A DNA stretch of 64,000 nucleotides from NCBI GenBank assembly GCA_022059125.1, contig JAEUWY010000020.1, positions 1,054,001 to 1,118,000 on the forward strand. The letters are read 5' to 3'. The DNA is from Corynespora cassiicola. Taxonomy: Eukaryota > Ascomycota > Dothideomycetes > Pleosporales > Corynesporascaceae. Shown piece after piece: positions 43,512-54,693 of this stretch. Both the position numbers and the translations under genes were made by a program. Every line of letters begins with the position of its first letter. Position 1 is the stretch's first letter. The notes beneath the pieces are model-generated. The model saw only the letters and a program-made list of their open reading frames with translations, searched no databases and was not told the origin of the DNA.

Positions 43512-44250
43512 AGACGAGTCGACGCAATATTTCTTTGAGTTTTTTTTCCAATGCATGTCTCCAAGGAGCCTTTTTTTAGCATAGCGGGCTTGCATGCTCT
43601 CATTCCTCCACTCTTCAGGATACCGAGCGTGTGCAGATGTATTATATAGTAGACTGAGCCCGCACAAAAGTCGGGTGTGTATTATAGGCGCCGTCGCTGC
43701 GCTGTATATAGTACAAGCTTGTAACGCACTATTGAGCCCTGGGTTAGTGATGTCTGAGCTACTCGGGGTTCGTATCGCATTGATACGAAACTGTGCGAGG
43801 GGTCGATCGACCTGAGCCTCAGGTCGCAATCCGTTCTAGCCTAACTTGCGCCCGCGATCCACCTCATTCCCCTGGGCAGAGGACCTGAAGGAACAAGCTA
43901 ATCGCTGGGCTTTGCAGACTGCCTGCGTGTGTTTTGCTAGCGAATAGCAAAAGAAGGACCGTTTTATTAAAAGGATTCACACCTGATACTGCCTGGGGCT
44001 ATGTGCGGTGGCGCAGTCTACGCGTCAGAATTGATCGACTTCCGGTCAACTATAAACCACACAACGGCCAGCACTTGGCCAAGGCAGAGTCACTATTCAG
44101 CCCCCGCCATATAGCCTGCTGCGAGTCTTGTCCTACGCATAAAACAAAGTTCCTGATCGCGTGCCCACACCCACCGCTTTCTTGTCATTGACACACTCGT
44201 TATCTGGCTTACCCTCGTGATCGCACACCACATCATAACTCCAGCTCACC
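43512..44250. other. Intergenic
   Basis: 739 bp of 3' flank of the protease and promoter of the next gene. No gene recognised. Confidence 0.4.
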
Positions 44251-44616
44251 ATGGGTCGCTACGCAGACCTCGAAAGTGTAAGCCTATGACTCCCTTCTGT
44301 TGTCCGTACAGCGCTGACCCCTCGGTAGGACTCGGAACGTTTACCCGAAGGCTTCCAGCGGGTAGGCTACGATGCCGACACTCAGACGTACACATTCCGC
44401 GACAACGAGGGTCACTTTTGGGAGTCGGAGGAAGGGAATCGCTATGGCAAGCTACACCGGGTTGGAGAGCAGCGCGAGGCCGCAGACCTCGAGGAGCAGG
44501 CTATGATTAACGAGCAGGTGGAAAGGGGAAATCGCGAGTCGATTCGCATGCTTTTACCGTTCGCACTCCTGGTTCTTGTCGTTATGATTCTGTTCATCAA
44601 GTTGGCAGACATGTAA
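44251..44616 (+). CDS. Small tail-anchored fungal protein
   Basis: Two exons, 44251-44277 (9 codons) and 44329-44616, with a 51-nt intron, give 104 residues; no continuous ORF reveals it. It begins MGRYADLES-DSERLPEGFQRVGYDADTQTY, a block I recall as conserved in many filamentous ascomycetes (RVGYDADTQTYTFRD-G-WE). It ends in one hydrophobic helix (MLLPFALLVLVVMILFIKLADM), which fits a tail anchor in ER or mitochondrial membrane. Some homologues carry misleading LysM/CBM50 labels; no LysM domain is visible. Function unknown. Confidence 0.72.
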
Positions 44617-45152
44617 TGCGGGAAGCTGACGATGCGAAGGCTGCTCATAGTCAAAACTATTGTCGTTTTCAAGCATAGGCAGACGAAGCCTCCAAGGAAG
44701 CCACCCAAGATGATAACGTGGGTGTGAAGTTGCGGTTTGATGAGGATTGGGCGGGCCCCCTTTGTGTATCGGAGTTTGGTTGGCGGGCGTTTGCGGGTAG
44801 CTTTGACACTTTGAACATCCGAAAATGAATGAATGTCGGACTGCTTCATGCATCTCTTGACCAAGCTCCCCTCTAAACGCATGGCGAACAGCATCGGGCA
44901 TACCCGGCCCTGTATCCCCCATGGCTGCGACTGGGCCAATCATAGGAAGGCGGATTCTCGGTCATCACGACCTTGCGCCTTACCCGATTAGGCCGTGCAC
45001 GGCGCGGAAAAGGGTTCCTGCGCTGTCCTGAGGGCTCGAGAGCTTTCCAAGTTTGCGTGAGGCCTTTGGCAGCAACCACACTCTCCGCACCCACCCTCAC
45101 GACCTCACGACCGACTCAATCCCATTCCACTCCACCCAATTGCATCGGCACA
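44617..45152. other. Intergenic
   Basis: 536 bp between two same-strand genes. Open frames on the minus strand here are shadows or chance. Confidence 0.35.
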
Positions 45153-45669
45153 ATGGCTGGCGGCGGCGAATCTACCGGCGGGCGCGTCAAGCACACGTAC
45201 GACTCCCCATCACCTCCCAACGCTTCCAGGGCCCCCGAGCCCCATCGCATCCCCGACCCCCCGACCCAATTGCATCAACATGGAGGAATACGGTCTGACA
45301 GAGAGTGTATAGGTACCACATTGGCGGATGGGGTAACCCCTACGAGGGCGGTGGCCAGAAGGGCCGAGGCATCATCCAGTACGCCATGAGCGCCAACCGT
45401 CAGCGACCTTTTGTCGGCTTCTTCACCAAGGGTGTCTGGAATACCGTCCGCAGGGCAAAGAACCAGATCCTCTACGTTGTCCCCCCTTTCATCGTCGCCT
45501 ACTCGGTCATGCACTGGGCTATTGAGAGGTGAGTGTTGGGCACCACGGGCAGATGGAGATCGGCTCCGTTGAGGCGCACGGCAAAAAAAAAGAAACTGAC
45601 ATATGTGGCAGGAACGAGTACTTGAACTCCAAGGCTGGCCGTGCCGAGTTCGGCGAGGACGAAGAATAA
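45153..45669 (+). CDS. QCR8: Cytochrome bc1 complex subunit 8
   Basis: Small single-span subunit of respiratory complex III in the inner mitochondrial membrane (ubiquinone-binding protein QP-C). Three exons, 45153-45196, 45313-45528 and 45612-45669 (introns 116 and 83 nt), give 105 residues. Family marks: YHIGGWGN, QKGRGIIQYAMSANRQRPF, the helix ILYVVPPFIVAYSVMHWAI, and the C-terminus NEYLNSKAGRAEF that appears only after the second splice. The length fits (yeast 94). An acidic tail GEDEE ends the protein. Confidence 0.94.
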
Positions 45670-46057
45670 GCGATGCGATCGATGTAGATTATAGAGATGG
45701 AGATGCGCGGACCGATGGATGGGCCGGGGGTGAAGATGCCAGAATCCGAGCTTTGTTATCCCGATCCGCAGCTTGCCTGGCGACGACGCGAGCGAGAATT
45801 GAGGCACGACGTTCGACTTACTGTACAATACATCCATTGCTCGACCTGATATCATTTACTTCGGATTCAGCTTTCGTTCCTTACAATTTCTTAGTGTTCA
45901 TCATGGTTTCCCCACGCACATGCCTCAATGGACTGCAAGGCTCCGGATATGAAATTATGATTCAATGAACAAAGTACTAAAGTGACAGATACTATCATAC
46001 ACATTTATACTGAACGCCGTCTATACAGCCACAAGCTTCACCGACACGGCAGCTGGT
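45670..46057. other. Convergent 3' flank
   Basis: 388 bp between the converging QCR8 and peptidase genes; nothing else seen. Confidence 0.35.
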
Positions 46058-47799
46058 TTAGAAAGGAAGCTCCTTCAAACTGCGCGGGACGACGCCTCGC
46101 TTTTCCTCTGTTGTTGGCTGGAATGGCTCGGTCTCCGTTTTACACTCTGTATCTGCGGGTGGGAGCGAGAAGTCCTCGAAGTACTTTTGAGTGTAGCTAT
46201 AGATGCACTTGGAAGAGGCGACTTGCAGACCATGCTGCGATCTTGTCAGCGGCAGGTTCTATTTGTAGGATAAAGGGAGGTACTTACGCCAATAGCATCC
46301 TGAACCAGCATCTGAGAACCAGGGAAGAATTTTGACATCTTGACCCGAGAAGACGTGACCGGATCTATGCGGTTCGCGGTGAAGAGGATAGGGTTATTTG
46401 TCTCAACCTCCTTGAAGCCGGCGAACAGTTGGCTCTCTGGCGGGACAAAGGCGTGCTGTCGACACGAAGGAGTGATTATAGAGGTCCAGATATCGCCTAG
46501 GTAAGAGCTGACGTTCTTCTGGTCCTCATTGTACTGCAACAGCTCCTCTGGGGTGGAGATATTGTAGTTGCCGTGTTGGTCATTGCAGGCAATCATGAGC
46601 TTGGGATGAACGCTGCTGTAGTCGGGGCTGGCCTTGTCGCACTCTGCAAGAGGAACTGGGCTAACGTCGCCGTACAGCTCCAAGATGGCACTGACATTGC
46701 GCTGCTCCAGAGCAGTGAAACTGGCGGCGATGATTGGGTACCCGGCATTGGCATTGTAAACCTGCAAGAGAACCAAAGAGTCGATATGCTTGCGGGTGAT
46801 TATTGTTGGCAATGGAGAGACACTTGGCTCGGACACGATGATTGGGTTCTCCTCGAGGTCCTTGAGGATAGCGTCGAACCGTTGTTTGATGGCATCAGGG
46901 CTCGAGTCGTTGGAATAAAACCCACACAAGCTACCAGCCTCGAAGCAATGCTGGAAGAATTCGAGGACGGCCTCGTCGGCCTGAAGGAGATTCTCGAGCC
47001 AACCTCCCTCGTAGTAGTCCTCGCCATCAGCAACACCGTCGATAATGAAATGACCGATGCGGTCCGGGAAAAGGGTCGCGAACGTGGTGCCAAGTATAGA
47101 CCCGTAGCTCACGCCATAGTAGTCCACTTTGGCCTCTTCTTTGGCCTCGCCCTTGCTCTCAGCCAAAAGTTCGGCGTAGTGCAGCATATCCATGGCCACA
47201 GCCGGCGTATTGGCATATTTTGCAGTCTCGTTGAGCGTCTTGCCACACCACTCGCCAAAAGCACCCGCTCTCTCGAAGCTCATTGCCACATTTTGCGGGC
47301 TGCTCAGGTCCCATTCCATGTAATACAGTGTGTCGTAGTAGTCTCTGGTCGCAGGGGACCCGTCGAAGCAATCGAGGTTTGGGCCGCTGTTGTTGACGCC
47401 TCGCGGGTCCATGCCGACGAAATTGTACGACTCACCAATGAGGCTACGAAGAAAGGTTACTTGCGACGCCACATATTCGACACCCGAGCCACCCGGTCCT
47501 CCTGGGTTGATCAATACATCGCCTTTTGCGGGCTGGTTTGGTGTGTTCCACCTTAGAAAGGCGACGTTGGTGGTTCCGGCGGAGGGATTGTCGTAGTCAA
47601 GTGGGACTTTGATGTTTGCGCAGGAGAGGTCGGTGCCGATACAGGGAGTGTAGACGAGCTCCTCTGTTACCGGTATGTCCTTGAAAGAGTTGGGAAGCGT
47701 GGTATTCGTGCCGTTTGCTTGTCGGGGGAAGAGTGGCGTTGCAGCCGTGAATGCAGTCGCCATGAGCCCAAAGAGGGCGGAACGAGAGAGCTGCGACAT
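46058..47799 (-). CDS. Secreted S33-type / TAP-like serine peptidase
   Basis: Alpha/beta-hydrolase related to Streptomyces tripeptidyl aminopeptidases (peptidase family S33 with a TAP C-terminal domain). Exons 47799-46288 and 46234-46058 (intron 46235-46287, 53 nt) give 562 residues. Signal peptide: SALFGLMATAFTAATP. Conserved points are the oxyanion NPGGPGGSG, the GMDPRGVNNSGP motif, the nucleophile elbow GVSYGS and the acidic region ILFTANRIDPVT. The catalytic His lies in GHG, whose Gly codon ends exon 1. N-x-S/T sites are abundant. It is expected to release short peptides outside the cell, though fungal members are little studied. A TTATAA near 47944-47949 may serve as TATA box about 145 bp upstream. 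Confidence 0.88.
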
Positions 47800-48770
47800 T
47801 GTCTCCGAGCGACAGACCAAATCAAACAGCAATGAAAAAATAAAATTTTTGGCAATAGGAGATTGAGAAAGGGAGCAAAAGTGTATGAAATTCGTGCTTC
47901 CCAAAATCGTGATATCCAACTTCCACCTTTTCCACAACCCTCTTATAAACCAAAAAAAAAAGCCCTCTCCGTATCCTAAGCCCCCTCAGCTCTACGCACC
48001 CCATCGACAAGGCATCCCACAACCTCACCCCTCAGCCTCACCCCATGCTCTTCCCCACATACACCAAATCTTCCCTTTTCAGACAAAACACCACAACCCC
48101 CGGCCCAAAGATCCTGCGCCCCAGCGCCCCTGCGCCCCAGCGCCCCAGCACCCAAGCCCCCACCAGTCTTGGCCACACGCACTCCCCAATCCGGAAAGCG
48201 CCACTCATGCAGATCTCCCGGGCGGCCATGCTCCAGGACGCCTTGCGAACAGCGTCATACGGCATGTCCGTCCCCCACCTCGTCTGTTTGTGTAATTACC
48301 TGGGTAAGGCGTGCGACTGCGTGGGAGGAATGCGGGTTGCTGATTGGAGCGTGGATTAGAGGTTGAGGCTGAGGACTGGGGGTTGATGCTGGAAAGGCTG
48401 CCGGTGGGGTGGGAAGCTTGTTTCGCGACGCGTTTATTATTATGTTTTTGGGTGCTTAGGTGGGCGGATAAGGCCGATCGACGGGCATTTCGGGTGCGTT
48501 ATGATGTTGGTGTCGGGGGCCTGGGGCGGTGGTGATGAATTGATTTGACGTCACATGAGGCGGACTGCTGTGCACATTTTTCCAAGGCTCAATGGCTATC
48601 CAATTTTTTGTTTACTCATAGAGACATTATAGGATTATATAGGTAAAGACAGACTAACGTTCAACGTATGTACCGTATAACAGGTTCGACGAGACTAGGC
48701 TCAATCCCTGTAATGTTCCGCTGGAACAGGTGGATGACTATTCCATGTGCAGAAGAGACATCGAATGGGT
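47800..48770. other. Intergenic with C-rich short repeat
   Basis: 0.97 kb. Two perfect 16-bp copies of CTGCGCCCCAGCGCCC occupy 48114-48145 within a C-rich strand-asymmetric stretch. The open frames here (both strands, 47885-48366) are Pro/Gly low-complexity products of that composition and not convincing genes. Confidence 0.5.
48114..48145. repeat. Two-copy 16-bp tandem repeat
   Basis: CTGCGCCCCAGCGCCC occurs twice in perfect tandem, with partial degenerate continuation (AGCACCC) to the right. Confidence 0.8.
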
Positions 48771-51131
48771 CTACATGCCAACCATTCTCTTCACCATGGC
48801 TGCAGCCGCGCTTCCGCAGCCATTCTCACTGCCACCGATTTGCGATGCAGTGCATCCGTCTGGGTAGAAGAAACTGCTCAAGGCGATGATGACATAGGCC
48901 GCGATGAGTAAGCTTCCTTCGAGATAGTTGCTTCGGCCATCCAGGACCAGGAAATTGACGACAAAGGCCGTGACGAATAAAGCGACAGTCTCGAAAATGT
49001 TGAAGTAGAGAGACATGCCTTTGTCTAGGATCCAGCCCAAAATGACGATTAGTGGCGTGATGAATATAGCGATTTGAATAGATGACCCGACTGCAATACC
49101 AATCGACAGATCCATCTTGTTCTTCATAGCGACAGTAACGGCTGTGACGTGTTCGGCTGCATTGCCCACAATAGGCAGGATGATCAGGCCAATGAAAGCT
49201 TCACTGACGTTGGTCTTTTCCACCATGGGTTCAATGGCGTCGCTGAGGAAGTCGGCACATACGGCGACCAGGCCGGTGCTGACAAGCAGCATGACGACGG
49301 CGGCAGTCCGGGACATGAGCGGGGGTTCCACCTCTTCTACCTCAGTAGGCTCCGCGACCGTAGTGGCAGCAGAGGACTGATGGGTAGGTACAGGTCTGTT
49401 GTTTGCGCCAGACTGGGAGTTTTGGCGGCTGATGTTGTCAGGCAGCGATTTGGAGCGATGTAGAGTCCGGGGACCAGCGATGCGGATGTTGCTGAGAGCA
49501 GCGCCCGAGGGGGGTGGGGGATTCTGCGGGTTGCTGAAGACGTTGTTGGAGAGAAAGGATGGCAAAGCGGGCCTCAAAGCTCTCTTAGGCAATGGTGCGG
49601 ACTCGCCTTGTTGGACCTGGTCAGAGAAAGCGACCTTTGGTGTGAGTTCTGCCATCTTGGAATCCAAACTAGAGAATGGCTGATCCTGATCTTGCTTATC
49701 CTTGCTGTGGTGCTTATGCTTCTTCTTGTGTTTCGATTTGCGCTTGTGCTTCAGGCTGGTCACTGATGCGGATGAGCCAACCTCAAAGTCTCGCACTTGG
49801 ATGCGTTCGTCCATATCTGCCTCATCACCACTCTCAATGGCGTGCAGCGAAGCGCGAGATGCCGAAGCTGGGAGTGTGCTGTTGTTTTCGCCGATCGGTC
49901 CATTGTTGTTGGTTTCAAAATAGCCTCTTTGATCCTCGATTGAAGGCGAGTTCTTGACTGATGGAACAGACGATGCATCTTTCGAGCTTGCAACAGACTT
50001 GCGTCGGGTGCGCTTGATGGCTCGCTTGATCTTCTTCGCAGCCGTGAGATGAGAGCCATTTGAACTGTCACTGTCACTAGAACTTGAATCCGAGGACGAG
50101 TCGGAGCTCGAGTCGAGCAGGTCATGCAAGACACCTGGGTGTGATTCTTCGTCGATGACGTGCTGTGGCATGCTAGCATACATGTAGGCATGCGATTTCA
50201 GCTGGAACAAGAGGTACAGGCCATACACCAAGAGCAACACGACACTGGTGCCGCGGCTGACATAGAGGGTTTCCTTGTCAGCGATGGCATAGTCGTTGAA
50301 GGCGGCGTGGAAGGCGGTGGGAAGCAAGAGGCTCATGACGGCCAAGCTCAACATGCATGCACTCATTTGTGTCACGGTACTGTTGTAAACTTGCTCTTGG
50401 TACCTCAGGCCGCCCAGTAGGAAGGCCATGCCCAGAATGAGGAGCAGGTTGGCCAGGATGGATCCTAGTAGGGCAGCCTGCACGACGCCGATCTGGTCGT
50501 CGGCGAGCAAGATGATGAACAAGATCAACTCCACGGCATTTCCAAAGGATACGTTCAGCAGAGCGCCAAGGGTGTCTCCCAGGCGTGCAGCGACGGCTTC
50601 GGTAGCGTGGGCAAGCAATCCAGCCAGAGGAATGATGGCGACCGCGTTCATGGCGAAGACGATCTCAGGCGACAGGTTGGCCAGATGGGACGCGATTCCT
50701 ATGGGGACAAATACCAAAAGGACGTTGATCCAGCTGTGGAAGAGTGCGTTCTTGGTGTGGTCGATAAATCGGAGGGTGCCGTTCTTCATGCGCGTGGGCA
50801 TGGGCGGCTTCTCATCTATGGCGGAAGGCGTCTCTCCCTCAGCCTTGGTATGATCGCACGAAGACGCAGCCGGGACAGACAACGAGGATGAGGACTTGGC
50901 CGTGGCATGGTTGGAAGCCGGGCTGGGGTCGCGCACGCCTGCTGCATTGTTGTGGTCATCGCGGCTGATATGCTTCTCGGAGAGGGCGCTGGGGGCGCCA
51001 GTCGGGCCGGGGCCGGGGGCGGAGGCAGAGTGTGCAGAGTGTTGTGGGAGGACAGGCTCCTTACCGTGCAAGCCCAGTGCTTTCGCCTTAGACTTGACAC
51101 TGCGGAATAAAGAGGGGTCGTCTTCTCCCAT
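48771..51131 (-). CDS. Vacuolar Ca2+/H+ exchanger (CAX / VCX1 family) with very long central loop
   Basis: Cation/proton antiporter that loads Ca2+ into the vacuole. The single exon gives 786 residues, while yeast Vcx1 has 411. The first Na_Ca_ex domain (about 130-330) contains the c-1 signature GNAVELILFIILL. The second (about 620-775) has GNAAEHVTAVTVAMKNKMDLSIGIAVGSS, the c-2 signature with its acidic residue. The extra length lies in a long N-terminal disordered region and a 280-residue loop with a Ser/Asp-rich run (DSSSDSSSDSSSSDSDSS), basic RRKSVASSK and a Lys/His cluster (KHKKKHKHH). These could be phosphorylation or ion-sensing elements; that is inference. Expected to be under calcineurin/Crz1 influence in fungi, not shown here. 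Confidence 0.92.
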   Translation of the reverse strand: MGEDDPSLFRSVKSKAKALGLHGKEPVLPQHSAHSASAPGPGPTGAPSALSEKHISRDDHNNAAGVRDPSPASNHATAKSSSSLSVPAASSCDHTKAEGETPSAIDEKPPMPTRMKNGTLRFIDHTKNALFHSWINVLLVFVPIGIASHLANLSPEIVFAMNAVAIIPLAGLLAHATEAVAARLGDTLGALLNVSFGNAVELILFIILLADDQIGVVQAALLGSILANLLLILGMAFLLGGLRYQEQVYNSTVTQMSACMLSLAVMSLLLPTAFHAAFNDYAIADKETLYVSRGTSVVLLLVYGLYLLFQLKSHAYMYASMPQHVIDEESHPGVLHDLLDSSSDSSSDSSSSDSDSSNGSHLTAAKKIKRAIKRTRRKSVASSKDASSVPSVKNSPSIEDQRGYFETNNNGPIGENNSTLPASASRASLHAIESGDEADMDERIQVRDFEVGSSASVTSLKHKRKSKHKKKHKHHSKDKQDQDQPFSSLDSKMAELTPKVAFSDQVQQGESAPLPKRALRPALPSFLSNNVFSNPQNPPPPSGAALSNIRIAGPRTLHRSKSLPDNISRQNSQSGANNRPVPTHQSSAATTVAEPTEVEEVEPPLMSRTAAVVMLLVSTGLVAVCADFLSDAIEPMVEKTNVSEAFIGLIILPIVGNAAEHVTAVTVAMKNKMDLSIGIAVGSSIQIAIFITPLIVILGWILDKGMSLYFNIFETVALFVTAFVVNFLVLDGRSNYLEGSLLIAAYVIIALSSFFYPDGCTASQIGGSENGCGSAAAAMVKRMVGM

Positions 51132-52301
51132 CGATGGTGGTGGTGCAGGCAGGGTGTGGAGTACAGAAGAGTACTGTGGGGGGCTGAAGGACGGCTGGGC
51201 TGGGGCTTATGAGGGTTTGGCTCGCCGAAGCCTGGCGCGGCTTCCTTGGAATGTGAGGCGGCGCTTGCTTGTTTCGGATGGGACGAATGACGTCGGCCGC
51301 TTGCTGGGCGCGCCACTGCACCGCCACTTGTTTGTCGGCGGGTTCGGCGAGTTCGGCGGGTAGAGGGAGCTGGATAGCGCTGGATCTGGGCCTGGTCAGT
51401 TGGCGGGCGTCCAGCGTCGTCGGTGTGTGTGTGTGTGTGTGTTGACGTCGTCGTAGAAGAGTCCTATCAATACATGTGCTTGGAGGTCGAGCACTTTTAA
51501 AGACGAGCCAGGGTCAGGGTCGTCCCAGGATGGACCAAGCGGCCTCTCTGCCTCAACAAGCACATCAAAGCACAAGGCAAGATGCCGGAGAAAAAGTAAG
51601 GCTGCTCTATAGATTCATCGTCCCACAGTAATCCATGAATCACATCAAGCCCTGGCGCTGCGTCAGCGACTGCTGACGAATGGCCAAGGCGGCTCTCTGT
51701 CCATTTGTGCCGGGCTGGCTGGATTTGCATTTGCTTGCTATGATTCTCCTGCGAAAAGAAACCTGGCCAGGGCCGAAGCCGTGTAGTAAACAGCTGGAAG
51801 AGCGTGCCGTACTCGACTTGCTTCCGCGAGTGCCAACGACTTGCACTGGCCATGCAACCTTGGCATGACTCGCTGCGGCGTCGTTATGGCGTCGTTGCAG
51901 CACCGTTGCAGCACCGCCACTTGGCCACACGCTCCAGCACACGCTAAGGCAGCTCCAGCAGACACTTCACCACCTCTGCGGGCGCGATTGGGCCATCCAC
52001 ACGTTCGAGCAGCAAGCCGCGACCTGCATGACCTGTCCCGGCTGCAGATGATGTTCAGATTAGGGATGTGCCGGATCCGGACTAGCGTTGCCCTTCGTGC
52101 TCCTACGGGCTAGCGTACCAAGCCCTACCTATCGGAGCTTACAAGGCCCCGAGCTCTTCAGCCACGCATGGCGACGCGTTCATCCCAAGTCAGCATACAA
52201 AGAACGGCTCCCGCATCTTGTTCAGACCCTTGTGGCTCAGGCCTACGAGTTCGGCTCCTCAACGGCTCACTTGGCCCTGGCGCCTCGCTTTGGACAAAGC
52301 C
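51132..52301. other. Intergenic between divergent genes, with GT microsatellite
   Basis: 1.17 kb, holding promoters of the exchanger and the Zn2Cys6 gene, and a (GT)10 tract. No gene recognised among several short frames. Confidence 0.4.
51423..51442. repeat. (GT)10 microsatellite
   Basis: Ten uninterrupted GT units about 290 bp upstream of the Ca2+/H+ exchanger start codon. Confidence 0.95.
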
Positions 52302-54041
52302 ATGGTGAGCAGAGGAGGCCGCTCCAAAGGCTGCTCCCATTGCCGCAGGCGCCGCATCAAGTGTGGTAAGTCCATTTCCCGGTTGTGGCATCCAAAAAAG
52401 CAACACCCCCTCCCTAGGACGCCCACGTACTCGATTGGGAAGGCCCGTGCCGGTAGCCGATGGTGGGGGGGATATTTCTTGATTAGGTTTCTTTCCCCCC
52501 TCGCACGGTATCTTGTGACGTTTTCGTAGCTTGGTAGCGAATCGGTTAGGATCTACTACTCACAAACTCCAGATGAAACACGTCCGACATGCAATCGGTG
52601 CAAGAAACGAGGCCTTGATTGCGATGGCCCCAAGGAATCCACCTGGATCAACGAAACCAACTCGTTTCCTTCGCCGCCCGCAGAAACCCAAATGATCAAG
52701 GCTAGTCTGCCGCCTGCCATGTCATTTGCTGCCTTCGAAGACGACTTTTGCATGGCATACACACGCAAGACACTGTTGCGAGGTGGCCCGGTTGAGTTGG
52801 CGTACGACATGGTTTCCGTTCCGAATACAGTGCCGGATCCCGGCCTTGACCTTCTCCGAGAAGCCGTTCTTAGTCTTGCAATCACATTCTTTGGCACTCA
52901 GCACCGCGAGAAGCAAGTCACAGCCAGGGGGTACAGTCACTACGGCTCTGTCTTGCGTCAGCTCAATTCACACCTGACCCACTCCCACCTCCAGACATCA
53001 GATGAGACTTTGCTCACTGCGCTGACGTGCATGCTCCTGGAAATCTTTCTTCCCACGGGACCAGACAACTTTCTCAAACATGCTCGAGGTATAGAAGCAA
53101 TGTTGAATATCAGAGGGCCACCTCAACAACTCACAAGTAATACGGCCGTGATCTTCCAAGGCTTGCGACTGTTATCAATAGTCAGCGGATTGGCCGATTC
53201 CAGGCCTTCGGTGTACTCTCGGGAAGAATGGAAGCGGATACCCTCATCTCATGTCGATGAGGCCGGTCTAATCCGACACCAGGTATTCACCATTCTCGCA
53301 GAATGCACACGGTTCATGAGCGAGCGCGACAGGCTTATAGCCGGTCCTCGTTCTTTAGAGGCCCATCAATCCCTTTTATCACAGATCAAACAAGCCCGAA
53401 AGGAGTTGGAAAGCATATACCCTCTATGGCAGGAATACAATGCGAAACAGTTTGACCGTCCCATCTCGGAACTGGGAAAGAAGATTGACATAGCGAATCA
53501 CCACTCGGCAACGGCATTTATGCTCTACCATACCACGTTGATATGCATCCTGGAACTCCTGGACTCTCTGGAGCCTTCGCCAGAATATGCATTGCTTCGA
53601 AACGCTAGTGCATTGAAAATTGTTCAATCCATGGACTGGAAGGGATATGAGAAGCGAGAAGGCACTGGAGAGTCGAACACAATTGGTTTTGTTGCCACCA
53701 AGGTAGCCTGGCAGAGCCTAGGTGGTCTCAGTTCACCCGAAGGCAGACGTCTCGCCAAAGCCGTGAAGTCGGTCGTCAACGGCGTCTTTGCGGTCGGAGC
53801 CTGGGACTATGTGACAAACAATCGTCCATTTCTGGGAGAAGATCTGGCCAAAAATGCATGGCAGAGCTGGAAGATGCCTTTGAAAAACTTCGAACCCCGA
53901 CTCACAGCGCCTCAAGATCTGCCGGCTGGACCTACTCACCCATTGTTCTCTGATAAAACGACCGAGCATGTACAGGATGTATTTATTTATTCAATGGGTA
54001 GAGGAGAAGTGCCACGCGTGGAGCCAGGAAACACTGCATAG
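52302..54041 (+). CDS. Zn2Cys6 fungal transcription factor
   Basis: A 510-residue regulator from exons 52302-52365 and 52573-54041, with an unusually long intron (52366-52572, 207 nt) interrupting the zinc cluster after its third Cys. The spliced N-terminus has Cys at 11, 14, 21, 28, 31 and 38, an exact CX2CX6CX6CX2CX6C binuclear cluster rich in Arg/Lys (CSHCRRRRIKCDETRPTC). The remainder resembles the fungal-specific DUF3468-type regulatory domain: helical repeats such as ALTCMLLEIFLPTG and KHARGIEAMLNIRGP. It is nuclear by inference; target genes are unknown. The neighbouring CE4 gene on the same strand is a candidate but nothing proves it. Confidence 0.88.
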
Positions 54042-54693
54042 TCATTTCAGTCAGGATCCAATCGAGGACTTTATCATCTACTCAGGTGGGCGGACGAAAG
54101 ATCCACGCATTTACTATCGTCGTGCTGTGTCTTTCTGGATGCAAAACTCTACTTTCTTATGGCGGCAGTATATCACAATTCGAAAACGCCAATATTGAAG
54201 TTGCCACCAAAGAGGGTTGGATCACGTGGCCAGTACCGGATCAATGCAAATTTAACCGGCGGAAACATGACACCTCCGATATTATGAAACAAAGCCTCCT
54301 CGTTTCCAAGTGTTCTCGGGTGAAGGGCTCCACGGCTGCCATGCAGAGGCATGTATACGTATGACCACTTTAGACTTGGAAACATGCGCAATCCACCAAT
54401 GATTGCAGCGCTAGCTCCATTTGCGAAGAAAAAGCTTCTGGGAGCAACTAGCTCCAGGACTCTTTGAGCAAGCCATCTTGTATAAAAGATTATCTTGTAG
54501 CGCAAGCCCCGAACGTCGTTAGTGACCCGGTTAAACACAGGTGATCTCCTGCAATGAGCCAAGCCCACTCTAAGGTACAACTACGAGGCCAGCATTGGAC
54601 CTCCGGTCCGAATATGTGTATTTAAGGTAGAACGGCCCCTCAAATTGAAGCCAGAGCATCGCGCTTCGAACCGGGATACACCTCACGTACACG
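54042..54693. other. Intergenic
   Basis: 652 bp. An open frame at 54086-54364 has no domain and an unclear start; not called. Confidence 0.4.
54619..54626 (+). promoter_or_regulatory. TATA-like element of the CE4 gene
   Basis: TATTTAAG, 68 bp upstream of the start codon. Confidence 0.3.

Noticed and set aside
46573..47556. 327-codon plus-strand frame
   Set aside because: Exact antisense shadow of the S33 peptidase coding exon.
48045..48366. Pro-rich frames around the C-rich repeat
   Set aside because: Explained by base composition and a 16-bp repeat; several frames open at once.
54086..54364. 92-codon plus-strand frame after the Zn2Cys6 gene
   Set aside because: Considered as a last exon or separate gene, but no start context or splice link could be made.
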